DNA from: Camellia lanceoleosa
Lineage: Eukaryota; Streptophyta; Magnoliopsida; Ericales; Theaceae
Direction: 5' to 3'
NCBI GenBank assembly: GCA_025200525.1
Contig: CM045761.1
Location: forward strand, 133,364,223-133,428,222
Length of the DNA stretch: 64,000 nucleotides
Below the pieces are notes generated by a model. The model was not told the origin of the DNA, made no database searches, and saw nothing but the letters and a program-made list of their open reading frames with translations. Positions 21,593-32,919 of the stretch are shown here, piece by piece (within the stretch, counting starts at the first letter, position 1; each line of letters opens with the position of its first letter). Made by a program: the position numbers and the translations under genes.

Positions 21593-24500
21593 CTGTGAAT
21601 GTAGAAAATTGTTTGGATCAGCTACCAAACATATGCATTTTAAGCAACTCTAAACATAAGAATTTTAGACCATGCATGCAAACCATCTAACCCTGATCGA
21701 CAAACTAGCATGCTCCATTATCAGCCGACACTACCCATAAATAAATAAAAAAATGAAAATTTTAAAACAGAAAAAGGTAGGTAACATTCAAAAGTTATGG
21801 TGACATCTTGTATTTTGAGCATCTTTACCTATAACATGTTTACAATATTAAAAAAGATAATTACATATTGAAGTCCCAAGTTGAATCCCTTCTCTTACCA
21901 CTCCCTGCACTCTATGCCTATTCAGTCTTTTGTTCTCCGTTTCAGTCAATAACATGAGAAAGGCAAAAATTGAATGCAATTAGTAATACTACTCTATTTT
22001 CACTAGCACATATAAAAGTTTTTGTTTTTCATTTGCATAACATGAACCACAAGTGACTAATTTGAGGCAGCATTTCAGTTAAACCCTAAAACATTATGTT
22101 CAACACAAATGCATCCCTCCCTCTGCAAATCCGCAGCTATAATTTGCAAGGAAATCCCAATTCGAAATTGTAGAGTAAATTAAAAGGCTGCAGACAGACA
22201 GCAAGATAAAATATCACTACCCTAGTGAGCAAGAGAGAGAGAACAACTTATCAGTTATACTTTTAGTTTTAGACCGTAAACAAACTCACTACTGACACAA
22301 AAGTCAGTTTTACCTCAGTACAGATCATGTTGACTGCACAAAAATTTGTCAACTCATTCTATAAGTGGGAGCTCATTCCAAACAGACTTTAGTTTATTAT
22401 GCATCAAACTTAAATCTGTAACTATAGAGTAGCATTTAGATTCACAGCATTGCTAACAACAGGTTATTAGTGTCATTCCATTGAAATGTAAGCCACAACA
22501 AAGAATGAAAGAAAAAGTGAAACACCCACCTGTGGATTGGATGTATAACTCACAAGCTTATCATAAAGGGCCTCAAGTGCCCCAGCTTCCACTACAGTAA
22601 GTTTGTTCTTTGGGTGAAATGAAGAAATTATTGATAACAACCACAAAGCAACAGTTCCTCCCAAGACAGTGGCTGGATCAGGAACCTCAAACTCTTCCTG
22701 AAAAGGATTTCTTTCTGCAAAACCTCTAGGAGTTCTGACTTCAATTTCCAGAGAGCAACAACTAGAATTTCGCTTCATCATATCTACCAATGCATATATC
22801 AGGGGTTTCAAATATCCTGACCCAACCAGTGCATCCATTGACAGGATTTTGTGTTCTTTAGCAGCACAGATGAGCAATGCAGCTCCTCCAACTCTCACCT
22901 CTAAACTGGTGGAGTTCATTATTCTATTAGCCAGTCCACCAACGGATCTGGGTTTTGCAACCAACATATTGCCTAATACAACTGGTTGATCCCCACAAAG
23001 CCTAGACAGAATTTCTATAGCCTTATCCTCCACCAGAGGAGGCCCCTCAGCCAGGCAGCGTACAATAGGCTCTAAACTTGAGGGAACTTCAGCAAGGGCA
23101 GACCATGGAGGATCTGTAAGGTTCACGCTTTGTTTTGTTCTCGCCAATAGTGCAACTACTTCTAAAGCATCAGCAACATCAGTCCCATCCATGTCCATTG
23201 CATTTAAGGAATCAGCAATAGAAAGAACAACAAATCGACACTGAGCATTACTCTTGAGTACATCACCAACTGGAAAATGCCTTAGTAATTGGAGAAGGGC
23301 ACATGATGCATTCTTCTTGCCTTCTGAAGTGCCTTCCCCCAATAGTCTAGTCAAAGCAGAAACAAGATCTTCAGACAGTGCTTCTGCAGCTATCTGGGGA
23401 TCAGACAGAAGATTGGCTAATGCTGATACAGCAGTCTCGGCGGCATCAATGGAAGAAGTTTTGCCAACTTGATCAAAGGCTTGACATCCCCTTCTGCAAT
23501 GTATGACATTTTGTTGCTAGACTTAGTGTTGGTTTTACGGGATAAAGCACCCAAGGCTCGAGCTGACTGTGCAGCAATAACTTGAGTTTTGCTGGTCAAA
23601 AGCTTCATGCAAGGATGGACGACTTCATCAGTTGCAAGTTTGTCACAAATATCTTCTCTGGAGCTAAATAGATCTGCCAGGACAGAAGCTGCATACTCTT
23701 GGGTTTCTTCATTTGAGGAATTGAGAACCTGGACAAGTGATCTCAGCCCTTTATTAGCTACAGCTCCCTTATGCACAAGATCGGTTTGTGAAGACATAGT
23801 GAGTACATGACCCAAAACTCTAATTATGTGCGCCTTTGAGCTTGGAGAGTCACCCAGGAGCAAAGCTAGCAACTGATTAATGGTAGCAGAATCAGAAGTT
23901 CGGATAAGCTTTGTTAGTGCTTTAGCCGAGGCTTCTTGCCCCTTTGGTCCACCGCTTTTTAAAAGCCATAGGAATGCTGGAACAGCTCCACCACTTTCAA
24001 CGCAGGCTCGAATATCCTCACTGTGACAGCACAAACTCCACAGAACATGTGCTGCATACTCCCTTGCCTTCTGGGATCCTATCTCTAATAATTGTACCAG
24101 TGGAGGAATTCCCCCAGCTGCTGTGATTGCCCACTTACTGTCATCAACTTGGTTGGTCAGAATTGCTAGTAACTCAACAGCATATTCCTGATGCTGTTCA
24201 CCGGATAATCCCAGCAATGATATCAGTAACTGAATTCCTTCTCTCTTTCCAATGGCCTCCCAAATATCCACCCCATCACAGCATAAGCTTATTAGAGAAA
24301 GTATCAGGTTCTCCTGCACATCAGCAGAAGCCATCGTTATGAGTCCAATAAGCACCTTCTTTGCTTCTTCTTGGTAGAGCGATCTTGAGAGATAGGTGTT
24401 GCCATAAAGGCTGGCCATGGCTTCAAGGACACGCTCCTGGACCAGCTTATTGTCTCGAGGTTTTAGTAGCATTAGTAGGGTGTCCTCTATCTGTGTTGCA

Positions 24501-26013
24501 TTAAATGGTTCTTCGTCAACACCAGATTTCTGCTCAAAGACCATCAGAGAATAGGCAAGCGCTCCAATTATATCAGCAACAGGAGCAGTTAATCGTGGGG
24601 CCTGGGAAAGTTCCCCAAGATATAGTATTAGAGCAGACATTCCACCACATATGTTTGCTAAAGCTCGTGTTGCATGCCCCTGTAGTGCCTGACCACCCTC
24701 CCCTTGCATACCCTCTTTAGAAGGAGCAACTATAGCTCCAATGAGAACCGGCACACCATCTGCATCAACAATAGCTTTCTTGGCCTTGGTTGACTTTGAA
24801 GAAAGAGCCTCCAAAGCATCAGCAGCACTGGCACGTACGGAAATATTATTGTTCTGACCCACAAGTTGAAGTAAAGCTTTGACTGCTCCAGAATCTAATA
24901 CTTGGGAGATGCTATCACTGAATGCTAACATCAAACGGGCCAATAGAGAAGCTGCATTGGACTTAGCGGCAACATTGCCTGAACAAAGCAGACTCACAAT
25001 AATATCCACTCCTCCAGCCTCAAGGGTTGCTCTCCAGTACCCATCTTTATCGCCGCAAAGATTTCGCAAAGCCCAGTGATTGAAACCTTCTACAACTTTG
25101 TCCTGCTTGTTTTTTGAATTGAGCTGCTCCCACAAGGTTGGTACTACACCTTCTGTAACAAATATTTTCATTCCCACATGATCATCTGAAAGTCCACCGG
25201 ATGAAACTTCATAAATTGCTTCTGCTGCTGCCTTCCTTGTGTCAGTTGACTCTGACTTCAAAAGTGAGAGTAATGGTGGGATGCATCCACCCAGAAGCAC
25301 CTTCAACCGTAAATCTTCATCCTTGCACATGGTGCTCAGTGTTGCAGCAATATTTACTTTTGCCGTATGAGTGCCACTCCTAAGAATGGATATGAACAAT
25401 GGCATTGCTTGAGCATGTGAACCAATAACAGTCCGTGCTTCCTTTCTAGCTCTGGCAATACCTAGCAAACGGAATGTAACAAGTTCTTTTTCATGTGGTG
25501 AAGACATGTTGGCATGAAGCTGCTCAATAAAACGAGCAACTGTAGCCATTGTTTCCTCTGAATCACACATTTCTGTTGGTCCATTTAAATCCCTGCAAAG
25601 CAAACAGTGAATCTACTTGTTAATATTTAGAGTATATTGCCCTCAAGAAAGAAAGATCAATTTAAAGGAAAGTGTAGAATTAATGTTTTTGGTTACAACA
25701 CCAACTGATTATGATGAAATAGTTAATGAGAAATTAGTAGATATCAGAGCATCTGTTTTCTCTTATCTATTTTAAATTTCTAATCTAGTCTATTAATGTA
25801 TGTACATTCTTTTACTGTTTTTGGTTGAGTCAGTATTCACGACTTTTTCTTTGGAGAACAAGTGCAACAGATGGGTAATTCATCTTTAAGTGAGAACAAT
25901 ATAAACTTCACCAAGTTGTCATGCATCAAGCTAAAAGAGAGCAGCACTAACCTACGCCTTGAAGCAGACAAGGATCTGAACTCCCTTGGTCCAGGAGAGG
26001 GAGACTTCGACAT
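19045..26013 (-). CDS. CSI3: CELLULOSE SYNTHASE INTERACTIVE 3-like armadillo protein, incomplete at C-terminus
   Basis: Minus-strand gene with coding exons 26013-25952, 25592-22530 and 21592-19045, giving about 1,890 residues once a one-base frameshift in exon 2 is allowed for. CSI proteins are about 2,100 residues: long armadillo-repeat arrays ending in a C2 domain. They bind primary cellulose synthase complexes and cortical microtubules and guide cellulose deposition. The product opens with [46 protein letters not shown] and GTVALWLL are conserved CSI segments, and the N-terminal part resembles CSI3 more than CSI1. All junctions keep phase (2, 0, 1). The exon after SNELIRSLT, which should finish the armadillo array and encode the C2 domain, is absent from the window. 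CSI2/CSI1 identity is less likely but not excluded. Confidence 0.88.
21593..22529 (-). other. Intron 2 of the CSI3-like gene
   Basis: A 937-bp AT-rich intron with GT at 22529-22528 and AG at 21594-21593 on the minus strand. It contains no recognisable coding or transposon sequence. Confidence 0.8.
22530..25592 (-). CDS. CSI3: CSI3-like coding exon 2 (armadillo repeats, contains frameshift)
   Basis: A 3,063-bp exon encoding about residues 21-1042. It is almost entirely tandem armadillo repeats, with recurring hydrophobic-helix patterns such as [27 protein letters not shown] and [28 protein letters not shown]. The acceptor is TTTGCAG at 25593 and the donor CAG|GTGGGT at 22529. The frame is lost at 23459-23462, where four T (four A in the sense strand) stand where five are expected between LAK and [12 protein letters not shown] sequence. 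On either side the protein is fully open and conserved, so a sequencing error or a very recent mutation is more likely than an old pseudogene. Confidence 0.85.
25593..25951 (-). other. Intron 1 of the CSI3-like gene
   Basis: A 359-bp intron, GTTAGT to TTTGCAG on the minus strand, between the short N-terminal exon and the long armadillo exon. Nothing else is recognised in it. Confidence 0.7.
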
Positions 26014-27060
26014 TTGCACCAACACTCTACTTTGCGTTCTCCTTTAGTCTTCTGTGCAGTGAGGTAACCAATCAATTCTACCAGATGAACACTAAATTAC
26101 TATACAAAGATTATAAATAATGGGAAAAAAAACAGCACAAAATTGTTTTCCAATTGAACTTGCAGAAGATCCAAAATCCTAAGTAATATTTATAGACCCA
26201 AATTCAAATAAAAACACACAGTTAATAGAAATTACAGAACACAAAACCCAAATCCAAACAAGCTTAATTAATTCCACACAAAAGAAACCCAATTCAGATA
26301 TGACAAAAACACTAAAATTAGTCACTCACTTCTCTCACTGAGATAGACAACCAAGATGTGCCCCATATATGGAGATCAAATCCAAACAATAACTCATACC
26401 TTAGCTGAAAAATACATATGCTGGAGGTGTTCTTTCTTTCAAACTAACCCACATTCCCCTCCTCCAATAAAAAAGCAGCACACCTTCCAATTCATCTTCA
26501 TGGAATCCAATATACATACCACCACCACTACTGTACACCAAATTACATCAATGTTGAACAATAAGTTCGACCCAGTAAGCTTTTCTTACAATTCAAATGA
26601 ATCAAACAATCGGTAAAACATAAAAACAAGAACAAAATTAAATAAATAAATAAATAATTCAAATGCGAAGCAGATTTACATGCATGTAATGTATACTTTT
26701 GTATTAAAATTGGCTGTCATTGATGATATTTAAATGTGTAACTATGGAATGTAAACAAAAACAAATACAGAAGAGTATGGAGATCAGATCAGGAGAAGAC
26801 TTAACAGAATTTAGGGCTAAAAGAGAGCTAAAATTTTCAGACTGGCATACAAAATTATACCGAACACAATAAACAAAAAGTAGATATGAAAACAAAGAAA
26901 ATGAAAATGAAAATACCTCGAGATTTTACAAAAAAAAAAAAAAAAAACACGTAAATGCGAGCTCCGTCAATGGATGGATAAACGGAGGTTCGGGGAGAGA
27001 ATGTGTCTGATTAGTCTTTTCCGTTTTGCTTTCTCAGCGTGTGTGTGCATTCTTCTCTTT
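25837..27060 (-). promoter_or_regulatory. Possible 5' UTR exon, UTR intron and promoter of the CSI3-like gene
   Basis: Upstream of the ATG, the minus strand has an acceptor-like CTGCACAG at about 26054 and, far upstream, a donor-like CTCGAG|GTATTTTC at about 26916. Between them is AT-rich intron-like sequence. A 5' UTR exon could span about 27060-26917 (CT/GA-rich, with a poly-A/T run at 26931-26947), with a TATATATATATA tract at 27109-27120 on the upstream side serving as promoter. This is inference from signals only; transcript data would decide. Confidence 0.35.
25952..26013 (-). CDS. CSI3: CSI3-like coding exon 1
   Basis: Encodes the first 20 residues ([20 protein letters not shown]) plus two bases. 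The ATG at 26013-26011 is chosen because this N-terminus resembles those of CSI3 proteins from other eudicots; the GTG 12 bases upstream in the same frame is not needed. The donor GTTAGT at 25951 gives the right phase: AG joins the G that opens exon 2 to make arginine. The alternative donor GTAGGT four bases earlier would break the frame. Confidence 0.75.
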
Positions 27061-27120
27061 CTCTCTTCCCATTTTGGTTTTTATTATTTAATTTAATTTA
27101 ATGTGTGTATATATATATAT

Positions 27121-27804
27121 CTAGTTTAGCAAAAATTAGTGATTTTTTTTTTTTTATATATTTTTTTTGGGTATAACATTAGGTGTAACAATTGTTTTGT
27201 TGTGATAATGATAAATTATTATTTTGAGAGATTTGTTTGAGTTATGTTAGGAATTTTAAATAATTTAATAAATTTTTTATCAAATCTCTCATATGGTGTG
27301 AGATTTATATACATGTAGATTTGTGTGAGTCTCGTGAAATGTTTGGTAAAAAATTTGTTAAATTATTTAAGGCTTATAGTATTTTTTGATTTTTAAAATT
27401 ATTTTTATCTATTGTATCATCTAAAAGGTCATAATTAATTGTCGACGAGAAATAGTGGGATGATATAGAGAGATAGTCTTACGAGGTAGGGAAATAAATG
27501 ATACATATGTAAATAGAGGGATGCCATGTCAACAGATAAAATAACAAAAAGATGATATATGGATTGATAAGTAACATAAAAAAAAATAGATACGTATAGT
27601 AGTATTATGATCTTTTAAGCTGTTATGATTTTTTTATTAAAAAAATAGAATTTTCTATCATTCAAAAAGTTTTAAAATTAGACTTATGCCCTGAGTTTCT
27701 TAATGACTGTTTAATTATATTTATTAATAAATTAAAAAAACAACAATGATTCATTCCCCTTTTTAGGACCTCCTTTGGACCCCCTCTCTCTCTCTCATTG
27801 GTCA

Positions 27805-27853
<49 letters not shown>

Positions 27854-28789
27854 CCTGCTCCTCCAATCACCTCTTGCCACGTGGTAGGGGGTAAAGGGGG
27901 TGGCCCTCAAAGGGGGTCCCAACCTTTATTCTTAAAAAAATCATTTATTTTTATAAAAGTAAAATATATAATAATATTTTAACTAGTAATTTTAACCGTT
28001 TGTATCCATAGAATATTTGTTTGATTTTATTTTTCCCTAAGTGTAGGAGGGAAGAAGCCAGTGACGAAGGGAGCTTTATTTGCAATTTTTTTTCTCACTT
28101 CACATTATTATTTTGTTTTGGTCTTCTTTTTTTTTTTTTTTTGACAATTAGGTTAAAAATCAGTTTTTTTTTTTTTTTTTAAGTCACATTACTTTTTTAT
28201 TTTTTTGCATAGTTAAAAAAATTTAAAAATTAATTTTTAAATATTAATAATTAAATAAAAATATGCACCAAAAATACCAATTAGAGATTGGGTTTAACCC
28301 AAGAAAAGTGGAGATAATGTGGGTGTTGTGCAGGAGGCATATTAGTCATTATTGTGTCATTTGAGTTTATTTTGAGGTTTTATTTTAATAATTCAAATAG
28401 TTAATTTTTTAACATCCATCGAGTAAAATATATATATAAAAAATTAAATTCATCAAATATGATTAATCATTTCATAAAATTACATTTGTATAAAAATGAA
28501 TAAGAAATTTAATTTAAAATATAAAACTAAATACAAATATGATTCAATAAAAATATTATTAATATCTAATTAACTTAATTTTATAAAAATATATTTTTAA
28601 AAAATAAATAATTTAAATTATTAAAATAAATATTGAAATAGACCCAAGTAATCGTACAATAGCCACACCATCCATCTCCAATAAAAGTAAGGAAGGAGAA
28701 GATGTGAGCTCCAGCTCAGCTGCACCTGCTAGAGGAACATCTTCCACGATAAACACACTCCGAATGTCTACTTACTGTATAATTTATTA
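27121..28789. other. AT-rich intergenic DNA upstream of the CSI3-like gene
   Basis: A long run of A/T-rich sequence with homopolymer tracts (T-runs at 27807-27853, 28125-28142, 28164-28180). Apart from the MITE-like structure at 27750-27925, no gene or repeat is recognised. Confidence 0.6.
27757..27924. mobile_element. Possible small MITE with poly-T centre
   Basis: The left end AGGACCTCCTTTGGACCCCC and the right end GGGGGTGGCCCTCAAAGGGGGTCCC are imperfect inverted copies of each other (CCCCTTTG-type core). Between them lie a CT run and about 47 consecutive T. The arrangement suggests a short inverted-repeat element, but no clean duplication was found. Confidence 0.4.
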
Positions 28790-29338
28790 CGGTAAATTCC
28801 AATGACACCTCTGAAGTTTATGGGTTCGTTTGGTTTGATTTTCTGAAAAAATTTTGGGAAATTTTTTTTACAAATAAGTTTTTAAAAATAATTAAACCAA
28901 ACAAATTTTTTTAAAAAAATTTCTCAAAATTTGTAAACCAAACAAGTTTTCCAAACAAATCTCTCTCTCACACATATCAAATCAATCACTTTTTTCAAAA
29001 CTCTCTCTCAAAATCATTTTCCAAAACATCTTTTAAAAAAAAATCAAACCAAACATGTTTTCGTACTTTTTATCTCTAAAACACATCTCTCAAACACAAA
29101 CCAAACATACCCTATGTTTATTATAATTTTTTTTTATTTTTTGAAAATTACACTCTTTTTCTGAAGTTTAAAGTTTCATTACAGATTGTCCTCTAAAATT
29201 TAAAGTTTCATAACAGTTTCTCACTGTAATGATCATCATATATAAAATTACATTAACAAAGAGTCAGTGTAATTTTTCAAATATGAGGAAGTAAACTGTA
29301 ATGAATATAAATCTCAGGGGTGCCAGTATAATTTACCC
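28790..29338. mobile_element. Palindromic MITE of the GGTAAATT family, interrupted by another MITE
   Basis: The outer ends GGTAAATTCCAATGACACCTC and CAGTATAATTTACCC are inverted relatives, as are the next segments CTGAAGTTTA and AATCTCAGGGGTGCC. The centre repeats the theme of AAGTTTCATTACAGATTGTCC-like sequence, as does the element at 30528-30811. A second element (28822-29112) sits inside its left arm. The flanking 9 bp (aatttatta / aatttaatt) are only similar. Confidence 0.55.
28822..29112. mobile_element. MITE with GTTTGGTTTG inverted ends (hAT-like?)
   Basis: A 291-bp element whose ends GGGTTCGTTTGGTTTG and CAAACCAAACATACCC are inverted copies with two mismatches. AACCAAACAA-type motifs recur inside, and the interior is itself partly palindromic (AAAATTT blocks). 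Adjacent 8-mers gaagttta and tatgttta are weakly similar, which could be an aged 8-bp duplication. There is no coding sequence. Confidence 0.6.
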
Positions 29339-29342
29339 AATT

Positions 29343-30518
29343 TAATTATTATTTCTACATTTTATTTTGGTAGGGCCTTGTTTAAAAACCTCAAAACAAA
29401 AATTTCATCAGTGTCAAATTTTTTATTGCCATTGTCAATATGTTAAAGCATCTTATCAAAATGTCTGTTTTAGATCAAGTTGCAGATTTTGCGATATTTA
29501 TTTCTTGGGAATGTTTGTCAACACAATTATTTTAATTTATATATTAAGTTATGATATCTAATAAAAAAAATTATATAATTTTTTTTTTTAAATACAAAAT
29601 GATAGATAGGTTTGCATCAGTTTATTTTAAATTAAATAACTTATTATTTTGAAAACATTATTTAATTAATTTTTTTTGCATAAAATTTCTAATTGTAAAT
29701 AATTTTTCTTACATTGGATTTGGAGTGGAGTGGGCGCTGTAACATTCTATGTAATTTATTCGGATCATATTTTGATGATCGCAATTGTTCATATTACGAG
29801 ATTCATTGAATATATCATTTTATATAAAAAATGAATTTAGTCGGATAAGTATAATCCCATGATCATGCCGATTAATAACCTTAGAAATTATTAAAATCAG
29901 CTAACCGTTTAATTTTTCTAAACATAAACGTGGTTATGTTGTGGGTTATAAATGTCTAATTAACTTGATTTTTTTCATGGATGATCCTCTCAAGAAATCC
30001 TACATTATGAACAGTTCGAATTATTAAAATAAATTTGAGACATGCCTTCAAAAACTCACAATACAATGCTATTCCTATAAAGGATAGCACACACCCCAAA
30101 TCCATCACTTAGAAAATAAATTTATTTGAATGAAAAATATTTTGTACTTTTAAAAAACGTTGTTTGAATTAGAGTATAAAATGTGACCATCTCCCTTCCA
30201 CCACTATTACTCATCAGCGCCTCTACCTTTGCCATTGTCACAATGTCCATCATCGCTTTCACAACCAGTACCTCTGTTATTATTGTTACCACCACTAATA
30301 TAATTATTAATACGATAATATATAATTTAAACCATATAATTTAATGTATATATATTTAAAAAATTATTTTTCATAAACCAAAACAAAGGGAGCACATAAT
30401 CAACCCACCAAACCAACTGTCCGTCACTTTCATTAGATAACACAGAAAATTTAATGGAAATGACCATACAGAGAGATTTGATTTTGAAATTGCAAATTAG
30501 TGGGACATTGAATGATTA
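29343..30518. other. AT-rich intergenic DNA
   Basis: No gene, RNA or intact transposon is recognised. A TGTAACATTC start near 29748 resembles an LTR beginning, but no matching end was found. Confidence 0.5.
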
Positions 30519-30527
30519 TTTGTATTT

Positions 30528-30811
30528 GGACAAATTACATATACCTCCCTCGAGATTTAGTTAAATTATAGATATTCTTTCGAAGTTTCAGAAATTACAG
30601 ATACTCCCTGAGGTTTATATTTTCATAACAAATTGTCCCATGAGATTTATATTTTCATAATAAATTGCCCCTTGATATTTATATTTTCATAACAATTTAC
30701 CCCATAATTTGTTATGTAAATAGTACCTTCAAGGGGTATCTGTAATTTCTCAAATCTCAAGAAAGTATCTGTAATTTTGTTAAACCTTGAAGGGATATAT
30801 ATAATTTGCCC
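30528..30811. mobile_element. Mutator-type MITE with perfect 9-bp duplication
   Basis: A 284-bp element flanked by the identical 9-mer tttgtattt (30519-30527 and 30812-30820). Its ends GGACAAATTACATATACCTCC and its right arm GGGATATATATAATTTGCCC are inverted relatives. A 9-bp duplication points to the Mutator superfamily. The interior repeats AGATTTATATTTTCATAACA-type sequence and is related to the element at 28790-29338. Non-coding. Confidence 0.75.
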
Positions 30812-31086
30812 TTTGTATTTTTATAGTAGTGTAAAAATATTGTATGTATGATATAAATTCTCAATATACATGGTGTAAGTTTTCACTGTGTGTCACAGTT
30901 GCACGACAAAAATTTCCTTCTACAATGTAATAACTTTTTTACAGTTCCATTTATTTGTAATTTATCCTTGCATAAAGCTATGTGTACTAATTTATATATT
31001 AATTAGTATATTAATAGATTATGTGACATAATTTTAAAAATTTTAAGTCTTTATAATTTATATAATAGATAAATTCTATAACTTTA

Positions 31087-31669
31087 TGTGTGAGTAATTT
31101 TCCGACCACACTGCCCGCTTAGTAGTCAATGGAAACCTTTGCGGAATAGATGACACTGACCGAAATATAAGAATCATGGTGGTTCGGCTCCGGGACCCGG
31201 CACTCCGACGATCAAGTCAGTATATCTCTCAAAGATAAATCAAGTGCTAAACTCACAAGCTTGAGTATCAAAAGCATACCTTAGACTCATGGGGGTGCCT
31301 CTTATTTATAGCCAACTCAATCCCAATCCCAATGAGAGTCTAACTCCAATGATCCCAATGAGAGTCTAACTCCAATGGATTCAGGATTACTGCTAATCTG
31401 TGACTCCCAGTGGGATTAGGATAAACTTTCTAAGAGTCTTATCTTTACCCAAACTGAAGTCTTCTCCCAATCTAGGACTCTTGTCCATATCCAGGTTGAG
31501 TTCCCTCTTTATTCTAGGACTCTTGTCCTTTATCCACTTATCTCGGATTAGATATCTTGGAGATAACTTAACCGAGATCACCTCGACTAACCGAGATCAC
31601 CTCGGCATCACGGCCGACACGTCGGTGTCACCTTACCACGTGTTGGTACTCAAAAAATATATCCCCACA
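31087..31669 (-). mobile_element. Solo LTR, 583 bp
   Basis: Flanked by cttta at 31082-31086 and 31670-31674. The ends are TGTGTGAG and CCCCACA, so TG...CA on either strand. A TATAAATA box followed by AGAGGCACCC lies on the minus strand near 31317-31308, which makes the minus strand the transcribed strand. A 25-bp unit with AATGAGAGTCTAACTCCAAT is tandemly duplicated at about 31331-31378. No internal domain or second LTR is nearby, so it is a solo LTR left by recombination. Confidence 0.75.
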
Positions 31670-31674
31670 CTTTA

Positions 31675-32411
31675 AAATGACAATATCATAATATATATTG
31701 ATACACTAATCAATGTATTAATTACATATACCATCCACGGTTTATCCTTTGATTTTTCTCCATGTGACACAACCTGATTTGTTTGGAAAGCACTGTTTCT
31801 AGCATTTATTACCAAACACTCCTCTGAGCCCACCACGTGAATATGGAAAGTGTTTGGTATGATGATGAATAAATTGTTTTGAATGTCTGCAGACGTAGGA
31901 GATTGTCTCCCTTGTTGTGACACTATAGTAATTGTTCGGTATTTCCACTGTGTTTCTGGGATCCGTTGCCACACATATACACCCCACCACATGCATTTGA
32001 AAAGCAAGCATTTTACGTAACAATAATGTCAAGTGTTACAAAAATAAAAAAATTAATGTGCGGTTTAAATTTATTTAGAGAATTAAATTTTTTTATAGAA
32101 TTTAGGTTAGGTAACAATTTTTTTTTTAAATTTTATCAATTTAAATCATAAATTTTTAATTTATTTTCAATATAAACTTTTTGCTTATTTGTGTTAAGTA
32201 TTATTAACAGAACAATAATATTTAGGGAAAATTATTTATAAGTTCCATTAGAAGAACTTATTTAATGTGAAGTCCTGTGTAATTTCTTATAGAATTTCAA
32301 GTCCTATTTAGATAGGAATATGTTCCATAAGGTCCTATAAATTGTGAATAAATGGTATTAATATACTATTATACCCTTTATATGTTTCTATAATATGTAT
32401 CATTTAATACC
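31675..32411. other. AT-rich intergenic DNA
   Basis: No coding or transposon structure is recognised. The short minus-strand frames at 31672-32032 are unsupported. Confidence 0.5.
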
Positions 32412-32414
32412 ATT

Positions 32415-32635
32415 TATTAATCCCACAAATTCACATTCACATTCTGAATAGTACATCTAGGAATTCAAATTTGGTAGGAATGTGACAATATCGGCACATA
32501 AAGTGAATGTCACAGCTAACAATTTAGACGCCTTGGACAATAGATTGGTCAACCAACAACCATGTTTACTAAGAATGTGTTCCAAACACAAAGTGCTTCT
32601 TTAATCTTGTCTTTATTTATATCAATTTGTCATTA
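32415..32635. repeat. Direct duplication, copy 1
   Basis: About 220 bp that recur at 32712-32919. Shared landmarks include CCCACAAATTCACATTCACA, AATGTCACAGCTAACAATTT, CAACCAACAACCATG and TCCAAACACAAAGTG. Confidence 0.8.
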
Positions 32636-32711
32636 TTGATAAAATTGATACAAAGTGCTTCTTTAATCTTTTTGCTTCTCTAATAATAAAAAGTGCTTCC
32701 TTTTACTCCTC

Positions 32712-32919
32712 TATTAATCCCACAAATTCACATTCACATTCTGGATAATACATATGGGAATTCAAATTTGGTAAGGATATGCATGCGTGAATGTCACAGC
32801 TAACAATTTAGACGACTTGGACAGTAGATTGATCAACCAACAACCATGCTTACTAGGAATGTGTTCCAAACACAAAGTGTTTCTTTAATCCTGTCTTTAT
32901 TTATATCAATTTGTCATTT
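32712..32919. repeat. Direct duplication, copy 2
   Basis: Second copy of the 32415-32635 unit, offset by about 297 bp, with scattered substitutions and a deletion of roughly 14 bp. It directly abuts the Ulp1-like fragment. Confidence 0.8.

Noticed and set aside
31672..32032. Minus-strand frames of 111 and 77 residues
   Set aside because: Overlapping frames in AT-rich DNA with no motifs or codon pattern; one runs into the edge of the solo LTR.
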